Shown: positions 34,274-43,248, counted from the stretch's first letter. The stretch: 53,589 nucleotides of DNA from Desulfobacterales bacterium (GCA_021737185.1 JAIPEL010000017.1:1-53589), one strand, 5' to 3'. Notes: a model not told the origin generated them from the sequence alone. A program made the numbers and translations.

Positions 34274-37200
34274 ATGAGAAAAAAAACCGGTTCAGCCCTG
34301 GTGGTCGGTGCGGGCATCGCAGGCATCCGGGCCGCCCTCGACCTGGCCGAAGTCGGCGTCTCTGTCACCCTGATCGACCACGCCCCGCATATCGGCGGGG
34401 TGCTTTCCAAGCTAGACCGGCAGTTTCCCACGGACCGATGCGGGATGTGCCGCATGCTTCCGCTGGTCGACCGCGACGCCGGCCTCCAGCAATGTCTCCG
34501 TCGCGGGTTGTTTCATGAAAATATCGACGTACTTCTTTCCACGGAAATCGCCCGGGTCGAAGGAGAATCGGGCGGCTTTACGGTCACCCTTCGCCGCCGG
34601 GAAAGCTGGATCGATCCGGCCCGCTGCATCGGATGCGGCGCCTGCACCCAGGTCTGTCCGGTGGAGGTCGCAGACGACTTCAACGAAGGACTCACCTTCC
34701 GAAAGGCGGTCTATCTGCCCGTTCCCCATGCGATCCCCAACCCGTATATCATCGATCCGGCCGCCTGCACCCGCTGCGGAGAATGCGAAAAGGTCTGCCC
34801 CACGGACGCCGTCCACCTCTCCGGCCAGGAGCGAGGGGCGTTTCGAATCCTGGTGGTGGACGACGAGCAAATCATCCGCGAGTCGCTCAAGGCCTGGCTC
34901 GAGGACGAGGCCGGCTTTTCCGTGGACACGGCCGAATCCGGGGAGCAGGCCCTCGAGATGCTCGCGTCTTCCGATTACCGGCTGATGCTGCTCGACATCA
35001 AGATGCCGGGAATCGACGGCGTCGAAGCGCTCACCCGGGCAAAAGAACTTTGCCCGGATCTGTTCGTGCTCATGATGACGGCATACGCCACCGTGGAAAC
35101 GGCGGTGGAGGCCATGAAAATCGGCGCACTGGACTACCTGATCAAGCCCTTCGATCCGGAAACCCTCATCCCCCGGGTGCAGGACATCTATGCAGACCTG
35201 CAGGCGTCGGAAGGTCCCAGCATCGATGTGGGCGCCATCGTTTTGTGCGGCGGCACCGGCTACTACGATCCGGCTTCGGGCAGGAACACTTTCGGCTACG
35301 GCGCATATCCCAATGTGGTCACCGGTTTGGAGTTCGAACGGATCATGAGCGGCACCGGCCCCTTTGCCGGCCGGCTGAAGCGGCCGGGGGACGGCAAGCC
35401 GGTCGAAAAGATCGCCTGGCTTCAATGCGTGGGAAGCCGTGACCTTCAGGCCGACGCCGATTTTTGCTCCAGCATCTGCTGCATGATCTCCATCAAAGAA
35501 GCCCTGATGGCCAAGGAAGTCTCCGCAGGAAAAATCGACGCCACGGTGTTTTACATGGACATGCGCACCTTCGGAAAGCCGTACCAGCGATACCGGGACG
35601 AGGCTGAACAAAACGGCGGCGTGCGTTTCGAGCGCGGAAGGGTTCACTCCATCGTGGGGGAGAAGGATTCCGGAGACCTGCTGTTGAACGTGGCCGACAG
35701 CAGCGGCGCCATGCAGACGAAGACCTTCGACATGGCGGTGCTGGCCGTCGGACAGCGGCCGGCCCCCGGAACCGAGGCCACGGCAAAAATGCTCGACATT
35801 CCGGTCAACCCATGGGGGTTCTGTCTTTCTGAACCGTTTTCCCTCACCCGCACGGCAAAAGAGGGCGTCTATCTGGGAGGCGCCTATGGAGGGTTGAAAG
35901 ACATCTCCGAGTCGGTCACCCAGGCATCGGCCGCCGCCCTCGGCGCATCCCGAACGATCCATGCCGCAGGCGGCGGTCTTGAACCGGAAACCGAGGCGGT
36001 GGACTATGCGGACGTGTCCCGCGAACCGCCGAGAATTCTCGTGGCAGTCTGCACCTGCAACGGCAATTTCAGCGCTTTTATCGACCGAAAATCCTTCTCC
36101 CGCCGTCTGAAGCAAGACCCGGCGGTATCCGATGTGATCTACAACGATCAGATCTGCACTCAAACCGGCTGGGAGTCGCTGATGGAGGCGATCGAATCCC
36201 GGCGACCGAACCGGATCCTGATCGGTGCCTGCACGCCCGCCTTGTACAGCCGGAAGCTGGCCGAACTTGGGGCCCGGATTCAACTGCATCCCCGCCTGAT
36301 GGCGGTGGTCGACATTCGCAGCCCCGCTTTTTCGGTGCCGGATGCCGCTTCCCATGCCGATCTTACGGCCGGCCTGATGGAAAGCGAGTTGACCGTGGGA
36401 GTGTCGCGGCTCAAGCGGATCGCGCCGGGACCGGCGCCGTCGGTTCCCATCCACCAGCAGGCCCTGGTCGTCGGCGGGGGTATCGCCGGAATGACCGCAG
36501 CGCTGGCCATCGCCGACCACGGCTTTGCCGTGGACCTGGTGGAGGCCGCCGACTCGCTGGGCGGAAACCTTTCCTGGATCGGAAAAACCCTGGAAGGAGA
36601 ACCTGTCGAACCACTGCTGGAAGAGATCCGGACAAGAATCGACAAACACCCCTTGGTCAACGTTCACCTCAACTGCCGGGTGGTGGGCGGCTTCGGCCAG
36701 GTCGGTCGGTTTCACACTTCCGTTCAAACCGATGAAGGAGACGTGAAAACCTTCGAACACGGGGTGGCGGTTCTCGCCACCGGGGGCGACGAGGCAAAAA
36801 CGACCTCTTACGGATATGGAAGCTCAGATGCCGTCGTCACCCAGAAATCGCTGGAAGAAAAACTCGGCGACGGCTCCCTTGACCCGGCATCACTCGCGTC
36901 TGCCGTCTTTATCCAGTGCGTGGACTCCCGGGAGGAGCCTCGAAATTACTGCAGCCGAGTCTGCTGTGCCACGACGCTGAAGCAGGCGCTGGCCCTCAAG
37001 GACAAAAACCCGGAGATCAGCGTCTACGTGCTGTACCGGGACATGATGGTCTACGGATTTGCCGAAAGCTACTACACCCGCGCCCGCAAAGCTGGAATTT
37101 TGTTCATCCAGTATGATGTCAGCCGAAAACCGGCGGTCGTCACCGAAGGCGGCGACACGCCGGTTTCGGTGACGGTGTTCGATCCGATCCTGGGCCGAGA

Positions 37201-37717
37201 GGTGCAAATCGACGCCGATCTGCTCGTACTGGCCACCGGCGTTTCTTCAAAGCTGCCCGAGTCGCTGGCCGCCACCTTCGGGGTGAACACCGATGCCGAC
37301 GGCTTCATGCAGGAGGCCGATTGGAAATGGCGCCCGATCGATGCCATCAAAGAAGGCGTGTTCGGCTGCGGGCTGGCCCATTCACCCCGGAACATCACCG
37401 AAAGCATTGCCTCGGCCGAAGCCGCGGCCCAGCGGGCCCTTCGGATCCTCAACTGGGCATCGCTTCCCGCCGGCAAGGTGGTGGCGTCCGTTCGTCACAG
37501 CATCTGCAGCATGTGCCAGCGATGCATAGATGCCTGCCCCTATGGCGCGCGCACCTTCAACGAAGAGCTGGAGCAGATCGCCGTCAATCCGGTCATGTGC
37601 CAGGGGTGCGGGTCCTGCGCCACGGTCTGCCCCAACGACGCGGCCATCGTCGAAGGCTTCGAGGCGCAGCAGATGTTCGAAACCATCGATGCAGCCATCG
37701 AGAGCATGCTGGAATGA
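34274..37717 (+). CDS. hdrA: Tandem double HdrA with embedded receiver domain
   Basis: An 1147-aa protein with two HdrA units in one chain. Unit 1 has the FAD motif VVGAGIAGIRAALDL (near residue 12) and two ferredoxin motifs, CIGCGACTQVCP (118) and CTRCGECEKVCP (165). A complete response-regulator receiver follows (about 191-310) with Asp196, Asp197, Asp241 (LLLDIKMPGIDG), Thr269 and Lys291 all conserved. The flavin domain then resumes (VGSRD, CSSICCMISIKEAL). Unit 2 starts with an HdrA N-terminal domain (ILVAVCTCNGNFS, 587), then VVGGGIAGMTAAL (732) and YCSRVCCATTLKQAL, and ends with CSMCQRCIDACP and CQGCGSCATVCP. The frame is continuous. The start MRKKTGS is chosen by homology; the frame upstream runs into a repeat. 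Confidence 0.92.
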   Translation: MRKKTGSALVVGAGIAGIRAALDLAEVGVSVTLIDHAPHIGGVLSKLDRQFPTDRCGMCRMLPLVDRDAGLQQCLRRGLFHENIDVLLSTEIARVEGESGGFTVTLRRRESWIDPARCIGCGACTQVCPVEVADDFNEGLTFRKAVYLPVPHAIPNPYIIDPAACTRCGECEKVCPTDAVHLSGQERGAFRILVVDDEQIIRESLKAWLEDEAGFSVDTAESGEQALEMLASSDYRLMLLDIKMPGIDGVEALTRAKELCPDLFVLMMTAYATVETAVEAMKIGALDYLIKPFDPETLIPRVQDIYADLQASEGPSIDVGAIVLCGGTGYYDPASGRNTFGYGAYPNVVTGLEFERIMSGTGPFAGRLKRPGDGKPVEKIAWLQCVGSRDLQADADFCSSICCMISIKEALMAKEVSAGKIDATVFYMDMRTFGKPYQRYRDEAEQNGGVRFERGRVHSIVGEKDSGDLLLNVADSSGAMQTKTFDMAVLAVGQRPAPGTEATAKMLDIPVNPWGFCLSEPFSLTRTAKEGVYLGGAYGGLKDISESVTQASAAALGASRTIHAAGGGLEPETEAVDYADVSREPPRILVAVCTCNGNFSAFIDRKSFSRRLKQDPAVSDVIYNDQICTQTGWESLMEAIESRRPNRILIGACTPALYSRKLAELGARIQLHPRLMAVVDIRSPAFSVPDAASHADLTAGLMESELTVGVSRLKRIAPGPAPSVPIHQQALVVGGGIAGMTAALAIADHGFAVDLVEAADSLGGNLSWIGKTLEGEPVEPLLEEIRTRIDKHPLVNVHLNCRVVGGFGQVGRFHTSVQTDEGDVKTFEHGVAVLATGGDEAKTTSYGYGSSDAVVTQKSLEEKLGDGSLDPASLASAVFIQCVDSREEPRNYCSRVCCATTLKQALALKDKNPEISVYVLYRDMMVYGFAESYYTRARKAGILFIQYDVSRKPAVVTEGGDTPVSVTVFDPILGREVQIDADLLVLATGVSSKLPESLAATFGVNTDADGFMQEADWKWRPIDAIKEGVFGCGLAHSPRNITESIASAEAAAQRALRILNWASLPAGKVVASVRHSICSMCQRCIDACPYGARTFNEELEQIAVNPVMCQGCGSCATVCPNDAAIVEGFEAQQMFETIDAAIESMLE

Positions 37718-37723
37718 CCAAAA

Positions 37724-37864
37724 TTGATTAAATCGTAAAAAGTGCCCGAAGCGTCATTCCGGGCTTGACCCGGAATCCAGATGTACTCGAAAACACTGGA
37801 TTCCCGCTTTCGCGGGAATGACGAAAAAAAAAGAGAATTTCAGACTTTTCACGAAACCATTCGA
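37724..37864. repeat. MITE-like element, GTAAAAAGTCC family, copy 2
   Basis: It starts TTGATTAAATCGTAAAAAGT and ends with the inverse of CGAATGGTTTCGTGAAAAGT. The inner arms CATTCCGGGCTTGACCCGG and CCCGCTTTCGCGGGAATGACG match the copy at 13586-13722, inverted. It lies between the double hdrA and hdrC, seven bases after the hdrA stop. It is followed by TTTAGAATTTAGAATTT-style short repeats (37866-37915). Confidence 0.85.
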
Positions 37865-37933
37865 GTTTAGAATTTAGAATTTGTTTCGAATTTCGATATT
37901 CGGATTTCGAATTTTGCAACGGAGGGGCTTCTT

Positions 37934-38503
37934 ATGAGTACGGCGTTGGCAGAAACTGAAGAGATTGTCGAAAAAGGAGCAGACGACCTGGCCCCCGTGC
38001 AGGAGCTGGTCCTGGCCTGCATTCAGTGCGGGACCTGCACCGGCTCTTGCCCCAACGCCTTTGCCATGGACCACACCCCCCGGCAGATGTGGCGTCTGGT
38101 GCTCACCGGCCGCAAGGAGGCGATTTTCACCAGCCAGACCTTTTCTCTTTGCTCTGCGTGCTACCAGTGCACGCTCCGGTGTCCCCGGGGCCTTCCCCTG
38201 ACCGAAGCCATCGGGCTGTTGAAGCAGATCGCCGCCAGAAACCGCCTGCCGCTCTATAAAAAAAGCTGCCTGTTCTACGAAAGCTTCCTCTCCTCGGTCC
38301 GCCGCCACGGGAAGGTGCGGGAAATGGAGTTCATGACGCTGTATTTCCTGTCCATGAAAAACCCCTTTCTGCCCTTGAAGTTTTCTTCGCTGGGGATGCG
38401 CCTCCTGGGCAAGGGCAAGGTTTCATTGCAGGTTCCTTCCCGGGGAAAACGCCCCCTGGAAGCCCTGTTTCAGAAGGTGGCGGAAATGGAGGCCGAAAAA
38501 TGA
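37934..38503 (+). CDS. hdrC: Heterodisulfide reductase subunit C-like protein
   Basis: A 189-aa HdrC-type ferredoxin protein. Two [4Fe-4S] motifs are seen, CIQCGTCTGSCPNAFAMDHTPR (about residues 33-54) and CSACYQCTLRCPRG (about 72-85). A helical C-terminal region typical of HdrC follows. It relays electrons between the HdrA flavin and HdrB. GGAGGGG precedes the ATG. It overlaps hdrB by four bases (ATGA), so the two are translationally coupled. It contains no membrane segment, so the complex is expected to be cytoplasmic. Confidence 0.94.
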   Translation: MSTALAETEEIVEKGADDLAPVQELVLACIQCGTCTGSCPNAFAMDHTPRQMWRLVLTGRKEAIFTSQTFSLCSACYQCTLRCPRGLPLTEAIGLLKQIAARNRLPLYKKSCLFYESFLSSVRRHGKVREMEFMTLYFLSMKNPFLPLKFSSLGMRLLGKGKVSLQVPSRGKRPLEALFQKVAEMEAEK

Positions 38504-39366
38504 AATACCTCTACTACCCCGGATGTTCCCTGGAGGGCACAGCGGCCGAATACGACATATCGACCCGGGCCTTTCTGGAGGCGGCTGGAGTGGAATTGAC
38601 CGAAATCCAAGACTGGACCTGCTGCGGAGCCAGCGCCGCTGAAGCCGTCAGCGAACTGCTGTCCTATGCCCTGCCGGCCAGAAACCTCGCATTGGCCGAA
38701 AAGATGAACGCGGGCCGAGACCTTCTGGTGCCCTGCAGCGCCTGCTACCTGAACCTGAAAAAAGTGGAGGTCAAGGCAAAGGAAAAGGCCGCGTTTCGCG
38801 AAAAGATCAACAGGATTCTGGCCGAAGAGGACCTTTCGATTCGGGGAAGAACCCGGGTGAGGCACCTTCTCGATGTCGTCTCCCGGGACCTGGGCGCCGA
38901 GCGCATCCAAAAGCGTATCACCCGGTCCCTTGAAGGGCTGACCATCGCCCCATACTACGGATGCCAGTGTCTTCGGCCGTACCGAATCTTCGACGATCCA
39001 GAGGCGCCCCAATCGATGGCCCCCCTGATCGAAGCCACCGGCGCCGCCGTGCACCCGTGGGACATGGGCGGGCGCTGCTGCGGTGCGTCCCACATGAACA
39101 CCAAGCAGGAGGTGGCCCTGGAGCTGGTGGGGGCCATTTTGAAAGCCGCCCGGGGCGCCGACGCCGTGGCTACGGTCTGCCCCATGTGCCAGATGAACCT
39201 GGAAGCCTACCAGGCCAAGGTCTCCGAGAAAATCGGCGAAGCGGCGAACATCACCATCGTCTATCTTCCACAGCTGCTGGGCCTCGCCATGGGACTTTCC
39301 GAAAAAGACGTGCGGCTCGATCTGAACCTGGCGGTCGATCCGGCGTTCCGAGCAAAGCTTCCCTGA
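38500..39366 (+). CDS. hdrB: Heterodisulfide reductase subunit B-like protein
   Basis: A 288-aa HdrB-type protein with two CCG domains, which in methanogens bind two noncubane [4Fe-4S] clusters and reduce a disulfide. Motif 1: YYPGCSLEG..DWTCCGASAAEA..VPCSACYLNL. Motif 2: YYGCQCLRPY..GGRCCGASHMN..VCPMCQMNLEAY. All cluster cysteines appear present. The true disulfide substrate in a sulfate reducer is not coenzyme M-coenzyme B and remains unknown; DsrC-like or other dithiols are possible. It is the terminal catalytic subunit of the locus. Confidence 0.94.
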   Translation: MKYLYYPGCSLEGTAAEYDISTRAFLEAAGVELTEIQDWTCCGASAAEAVSELLSYALPARNLALAEKMNAGRDLLVPCSACYLNLKKVEVKAKEKAAFREKINRILAEEDLSIRGRTRVRHLLDVVSRDLGAERIQKRITRSLEGLTIAPYYGCQCLRPYRIFDDPEAPQSMAPLIEATGAAVHPWDMGGRCCGASHMNTKQEVALELVGAILKAARGADAVATVCPMCQMNLEAYQAKVSEKIGEAANITIVYLPQLLGLAMGLSEKDVRLDLNLAVDPAFRAKLP

Positions 39367-39406
39367 AGGGGATCGCCCCTGCCCGTCTCATCGAAAAGGC
39401 GGCATC

Positions 39407-40948
39407 ATGACCCAACCCTTCCAAGACTTCAAACTATTCAACGGCAAATTCGTTCTTAAAATCGCCATCGTCGGCGGGGGGCGGGCCTGCAAATTCTTCC
39501 TCGACCTGCTCCAGCGGGAGACCTTTTCTTTTCTGAAGGTTCGCATCCTCGGGGTCTGCGACATCAATCCGGAGGCCGTAGGCTTTAAAATTGCCCAAGA
39601 AATGGGCATTTACACCACTTCTGACTTCCGGGACCTGTTCCAGATCGAGGACCTGGACGGAATCATCGAACTGACCAACAACAATGACGTTCTTCTGGAC
39701 CTGATCAACCTCCGGCCCAAACGAATCGGAATCATCGAGCACAACATCGGCCGGCTTCTGCGCCAGTTTTTCGAAATCGAGCAGCGGCTCAAAATCGCAG
39801 AGCACCAGGTGGTCCTGGAAAAGGCGATTTCAGAATTTCTCATCCGCCAGGCAAAGCAGCGGATCGTGGTGCTCAACACCGACTTTACCATTGCCGATGC
39901 CAACGACGCCTACCTGGAGTCGTTGGGTCAACCCCGGGATGAGGTCATCGGCCGCCGGTGCCACAAAATCATGTACGGCCTTTCGGTCCCCTGCTCCAGC
40001 TCCCAGACCGGCTTTTCCTGCCCCATGGTGGAGACCCTTCGCACCGGGGAGTCGGCCCACGTCATCCACGAGGACCCGGCAGGGGCAGACGAGTTCAACT
40101 ACTCGGAAATCGTGACCTATCCCGTGAAAAATCCAAGCGACCAGATCGTCCGGGTCATCGAGATCTACCGGGACATCACCGAGGCCCTCTCCCATCGTTG
40201 GGAAAAAAGGATGCGCGCGGTCAAAGCCGACCTGAACAACCTGGTCCAGGAAGACCGGCTCATTTCCCTGGGAAAGCTGGTGGCCAGCTGCGTTCACGAG
40301 ATCAACAACCCGATCCAGGGGCTCTTGACCTACAGCCGGCTCATGGAATTGACCCTTTCCGAAGAGAGGCTCACCATCGAAGATCGGCGAGCGCTTGGAA
40401 AGTACGCCGAATTGATGACCGGAGAACTGGAGCGCTGCGGAAAAATCGTTTCGGGCCTTCTTTCCTTCTCCCGGGAATCGACCATGGAGTACACCTCCCT
40501 GGACGTCAACGAAGTGCTCACCTCGGTGCTCGCGCTGGTCCGGCACAAGCTCGAACTCCAGGACATCGAGCTGAAAACGGAGCTTCACCCCGTCCCTCTC
40601 ATGGTCCGGGGAGACATGAACCTGCTCCAGCAGTGCTTTTTGAACCTGATCTTCAACGCCATCGAGGCGATGAAGCCGGGAGGGATCCTGCAAATCCGCA
40701 GTGCACCGGGAGAAGACGAACGCTTTGCCGCTGTCCGGATTACAGACACCGGCCACGGCATACCGGAGGCGCGGCGCGGCCATATTTTCGACCCGTTTTT
40801 CACCACCAAGGAGGCCGGACAGGGAACCGGGCTCGGGCTTTCGATCGTCTACGGGGTGGTGAAAAACCACGAGGGCCACATCCGGGTCGATAGCCAGGTC
40901 GGCAAAGGGACGTCGTTTGTGATCGATCTGCCTTGCGACAATGGCTGA
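39407..40948 (+). CDS. Histidine kinase with N-terminal Rossmann domain
   Basis: A 513-aa soluble sensor kinase. Residues 17-120 look like a dinucleotide-binding Rossmann fold: [19 protein letters not shown], then [22 protein letters not shown] and [10 protein letters not shown], as in homoserine- or dihydrodipicolinate-reductase N-domains. A short coil leads to a PAS domain (about 150-265) with a CxxxM/C-rich loop ([22 protein letters not shown]). The kinase core follows: H box [15 protein letters not shown] (His297), [21 protein letters not shown] and [15 protein letters not shown]. It follows hdrB by 40 bp. The Rossmann domain suggests it reads NAD(P)H or another nucleotide produced or consumed by the Hdr complex. 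Confidence 0.9.
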   Translation: MTQPFQDFKLFNGKFVLKIAIVGGGRACKFFLDLLQRETFSFLKVRILGVCDINPEAVGFKIAQEMGIYTTSDFRDLFQIEDLDGIIELTNNNDVLLDLINLRPKRIGIIEHNIGRLLRQFFEIEQRLKIAEHQVVLEKAISEFLIRQAKQRIVVLNTDFTIADANDAYLESLGQPRDEVIGRRCHKIMYGLSVPCSSSQTGFSCPMVETLRTGESAHVIHEDPAGADEFNYSEIVTYPVKNPSDQIVRVIEIYRDITEALSHRWEKRMRAVKADLNNLVQEDRLISLGKLVASCVHEINNPIQGLLTYSRLMELTLSEERLTIEDRRALGKYAELMTGELERCGKIVSGLLSFSRESTMEYTSLDVNEVLTSVLALVRHKLELQDIELKTELHPVPLMVRGDMNLLQQCFLNLIFNAIEAMKPGGILQIRSAPGEDERFAAVRITDTGHGIPEARRGHIFDPFFTTKEAGQGTGLGLSIVYGVVKNHEGHIRVDSQVGKGTSFVIDLPCDNG

Positions 40949-41029
40949 AACAAAATATCAGCGGCGTCGATTGCGGAACCATACCGCACAACCTGGAGGA
41001 GAAAAGAAAGGCTCGCGGGAAGGTTAATC

Positions 41030-42388
41030 ATGGACGACAAGCTGAAAATCATGATCGTAGACGACGAGATGATCGTGCGGGAATCGTTTCGCCACTGGTT
41101 CGAGAAAATCGGCCACGAGGTCGACGCCGCCGCATCCGGGCCGGACGCCCTGAAAAAGCTGGAGCAGACCCCCTTCGATCTGCTGTTTGTCGACATCAAG
41201 ATGCCCGGCATGAACGGCATCGATCTGCTCCAAAGAATCAAGGCCGACTACCCGGACACCACGGTGGTGATCATCACCGCCTACGGCTCCATCGAAACCG
41301 CCGTCACCGCCATGAAACTGGGAGCCAGCGACTACCTGCTCAAGCCCTTCAAGCCGGACCACCTGACTTTGGTGATGGAAAAAATCAATCAGCAGCGGAA
41401 GCTGACTTCCGAATACCGGTATCTGAAAGACCGCCTCGATCACATCACCCGATTCGACAACATCATCGGCAATTCGGCGCCCATGGAAAAAATCTTCGAC
41501 ATGATTCCGGAGGTGGCCGAAAGCGACGCCTCGGTGCTTCTCACCGGAGAGAGCGGCACCGGCAAAGAGCTCGTCGCCAAAGCGATCCATGCCAAAAGCC
41601 GGCGTGCCAAAAGACCCTTTATCGCCATCAACTGCGGGGCGGTCCCGGACTCCCTGCTCGAGTCGGAGCTGTTCGGCCACAAGAAAGGGGCTTTTACCGG
41701 GGCTGTCCACGACCGGAAGGGGTTTTTGGAGGTCGTTTCCGGCGGGAGCCTGTTTTTGGATGAAGTCGGCGAAATCAGTCCCAAGATGCAGATCGACCTG
41801 CTGCGCGTGCTGGAGGAGAAAAAGATCACCCGTGTCGGTGACAGCCTTTCCATCGAAGTGGATTTCAGGCTGATTTCGGCCACCCGAAGGGATCTTCAAC
41901 GCGAAGTCGCCCAAAAGCGGTTCCGGGAGGACTTCTATTACCGGATCAACGTCATCCAGATCCATCTGCCCCCCTTGCGGGAGCGCAAAGACGACATCCC
42001 CCTGCTGGTAGATCATTTTTTGGAAAAATACAGCCGGGAGACGGTCAAGCACGTCGACCGGGTCAGCGCAGACGCCCTTCGACGGCTGCGGGAATATTCT
42101 TGGCCGGGCAACGTCCGGGAGCTGGAAAACGTCATCGAGCGGGCGGTGGTGCTGTCCCGCTCCCGAACCCTCGGGATTGACAGCTTTCCCTTTCTCAAGA
42201 GCGGCCCCGCAGCGGAGCCGGCGGGCCGCACCCTTCAAGAGGTCGAACTTGCCCACATTTGCCGCATGCTGGAGGAAAACGAATGGAACATCAGCCGAAC
42301 CGCGGGGGTTCTTGGCATCAACCGGGTGACCCTCCACAAAAAAATCAAGCGCTACGGACTGACGCCGAGCTCACCCTCTTCTGAGTAA
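41030..42388 (+). CDS. Sigma-54-dependent response regulator (NtrC family)
   Basis: A 452-aa activator. The receiver (residues 5-120) has DDE, phospho-acceptor Asp55 (LLFVDIKMPGMNG), Thr in IITAYGS and Lys in LLKPFKP. The AAA+ domain has Walker A GESGTGKELVAKAIH (about 172), the sigma-54 contact loop KKGAFTGAV (about 221), Walker B GGSLFLDEVGEI and the arginine region SWPGNVRELENVIERAVVLS. The C-terminal Fis-type helix-turn-helix is WNISRTAGVLGINRVTLHKKIK. It lies 81 bp after the Rossmann kinase, its likely partner. It probably activates the sigma-54 promoters at 28003 and 44276. Confidence 0.95.
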   Translation: MDDKLKIMIVDDEMIVRESFRHWFEKIGHEVDAAASGPDALKKLEQTPFDLLFVDIKMPGMNGIDLLQRIKADYPDTTVVIITAYGSIETAVTAMKLGASDYLLKPFKPDHLTLVMEKINQQRKLTSEYRYLKDRLDHITRFDNIIGNSAPMEKIFDMIPEVAESDASVLLTGESGTGKELVAKAIHAKSRRAKRPFIAINCGAVPDSLLESELFGHKKGAFTGAVHDRKGFLEVVSGGSLFLDEVGEISPKMQIDLLRVLEEKKITRVGDSLSIEVDFRLISATRRDLQREVAQKRFREDFYYRINVIQIHLPPLRERKDDIPLLVDHFLEKYSRETVKHVDRVSADALRRLREYSWPGNVRELENVIERAVVLSRSRTLGIDSFPFLKSGPAAEPAGRTLQEVELAHICRMLEENEWNISRTAGVLGINRVTLHKKIKRYGLTPSSPSSE

Positions 42389-42427
42389 CGCTCCTTCAGG
42401 TACGGTATCGTGCGCCAATGTCAGGCT

Positions 42428-42973
42428 ATGGAACCGATCCACAAGGGAATCGGCATTGTCTCCCTGGGTGATCTCTCGCCACTCATACCGAAGATCGTGG
42501 CTGCCCATATCGAATCCTACCTTCACCTGGATGCGGACATTCTGCCTGCGGAGGATCTTCCGGCAGCTGCCTATAGCCGCCAGCGCCTGCAGTACGACGC
42601 GGGGAAAATGATCGCCTTTCTCGAATCCCGTCCGCCGACCGGCCACAAGAAAAAAATCGCCCTCCTCGCCGCCGACCTGTTCGTACCGATCTTTTCCCAT
42701 GTGTTCGGAGAATCCCGCCAGGGGGGCGCCTGGGCGCTGACCTCGGTGTTTCGCCTCGAAAGGCAGAAAAACGGTTCGATTCCGGCGCCCGAAACCCTGT
42801 ACGAGCGAACCGCCAAAGTGGCCCTGCACGAAATCGGACACCTCTTTTGTCTGGTCCACTGCGACGACCCCCTTTGCCTCATGCATTTTTCCGGAGGTCT
42901 TTCGGACCTGGACCGGACCCCCCTGCAGTTCTGCCGCTACTGCGCCCAGTATTTACGAGAAGCGAAATTCTAA
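42428..42973 (+). CDS. Archaemetzincin-like zinc metalloprotease
   Basis: A 181-aa protein of the archaemetzincin type. The zinc signature VALHEIGHLFCLVHCDDPLCLMHF gives HExxHxxxxxH with the cysteine pair that follows, and the distal FCRYCAQYL supplies two more cysteines for the family's second zinc site. An N-terminal IGIVSLGDL strand fits the fold. Archaemetzincins are metallopeptidases of largely unknown biological role. The ATG at 42428 is chosen by homology to the fold start; a GTG at 42410 is possible. It is the last gene of the operon. Its final codons and stop lie in the stem of a long hairpin. Confidence 0.85.
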   Translation: MEPIHKGIGIVSLGDLSPLIPKIVAAHIESYLHLDADILPAEDLPAAAYSRQRLQYDAGKMIAFLESRPPTGHKKKIALLAADLFVPIFSHVFGESRQGGAWALTSVFRLERQKNGSIPAPETLYERTAKVALHEIGHLFCLVHCDDPLCLMHFSGGLSDLDRTPLQFCRYCAQYLREAKF

Positions 42974-43007
42974 CACAATCGCTTCGCGCTTGTATTAGAA
43001 TTTCGCT
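42961..43007 (+). repeat. Stop-codon hairpin after the archaemetzincin gene
   Basis: The 22-base arms 42961-42982 and 42986-43007 match at 20 positions. The left arm is made of the gene's last codons (AGCGAAATTC), its TAA stop and CACAATCGC; the loop is TTC. The right arm is the reverse complement. It may stop transcription or protect the 3' end, although no T run follows. Confidence 0.8.
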
Positions 43008-43027
43008 TCATAAAACTGCGCAACAAA

Positions 43028-43073
43028 ACTGGATTCCGGATCAAGCCCGGAATGACGGACTGGGAAGTTTCAT
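43028..43073. repeat. Partial CCGTCATGCCGG-family element
   Basis: Right half only: CTGGATTCCGG, AAGCCCGGAATGACGGACTG and GGAAGTTTCA, followed by a CTTGATCAATCTGG trailer also found after the copy at 21246. The rest of the gap to 43208 shows no gene. Confidence 0.6.
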
Positions 43074-43207
43074 CCTTGATCAATCTGGTCGCATCAACGA
43101 CCACCGGCAGAGCTGTCATGAAAAGTGGGGACGACGTCACAGGGCCAGGGAAATGATGATTTCCGGAAGCGCGGCACTGCCGCCCGACAGTATGTTTTTT
43201 CTGCCAG

Positions 43208-43248
43208 GCGGCGAAGCCGCATCAAGTAACAGCGCGCAGCGATGTTAC
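43208..43248 (-). repeat. Stop-codon double hairpin after the GcvH-like gene
   Basis: On the minus strand GTAACATCGC-TGC-GCGCTGTTAC (43226-43248) contains the TAA stop (43245-43247), with 9 of 10 pairs. It is followed by GCGGC-TTC-GCCGC (43208-43220). Confidence 0.7.

Noticed and set aside
34850..35200. Receiver domain as a separate gene or an assembly join within hdrA
   Set aside because: There is no stop, start or ribosome binding site at either border, the frame is continuous, and HdrA motifs continue in order on both sides.
34412..36760. 782-codon antisense frame opposite the double hdrA
   Set aside because: Same reason: it mirrors the conserved HdrA and receiver codons and has no motif of its own.
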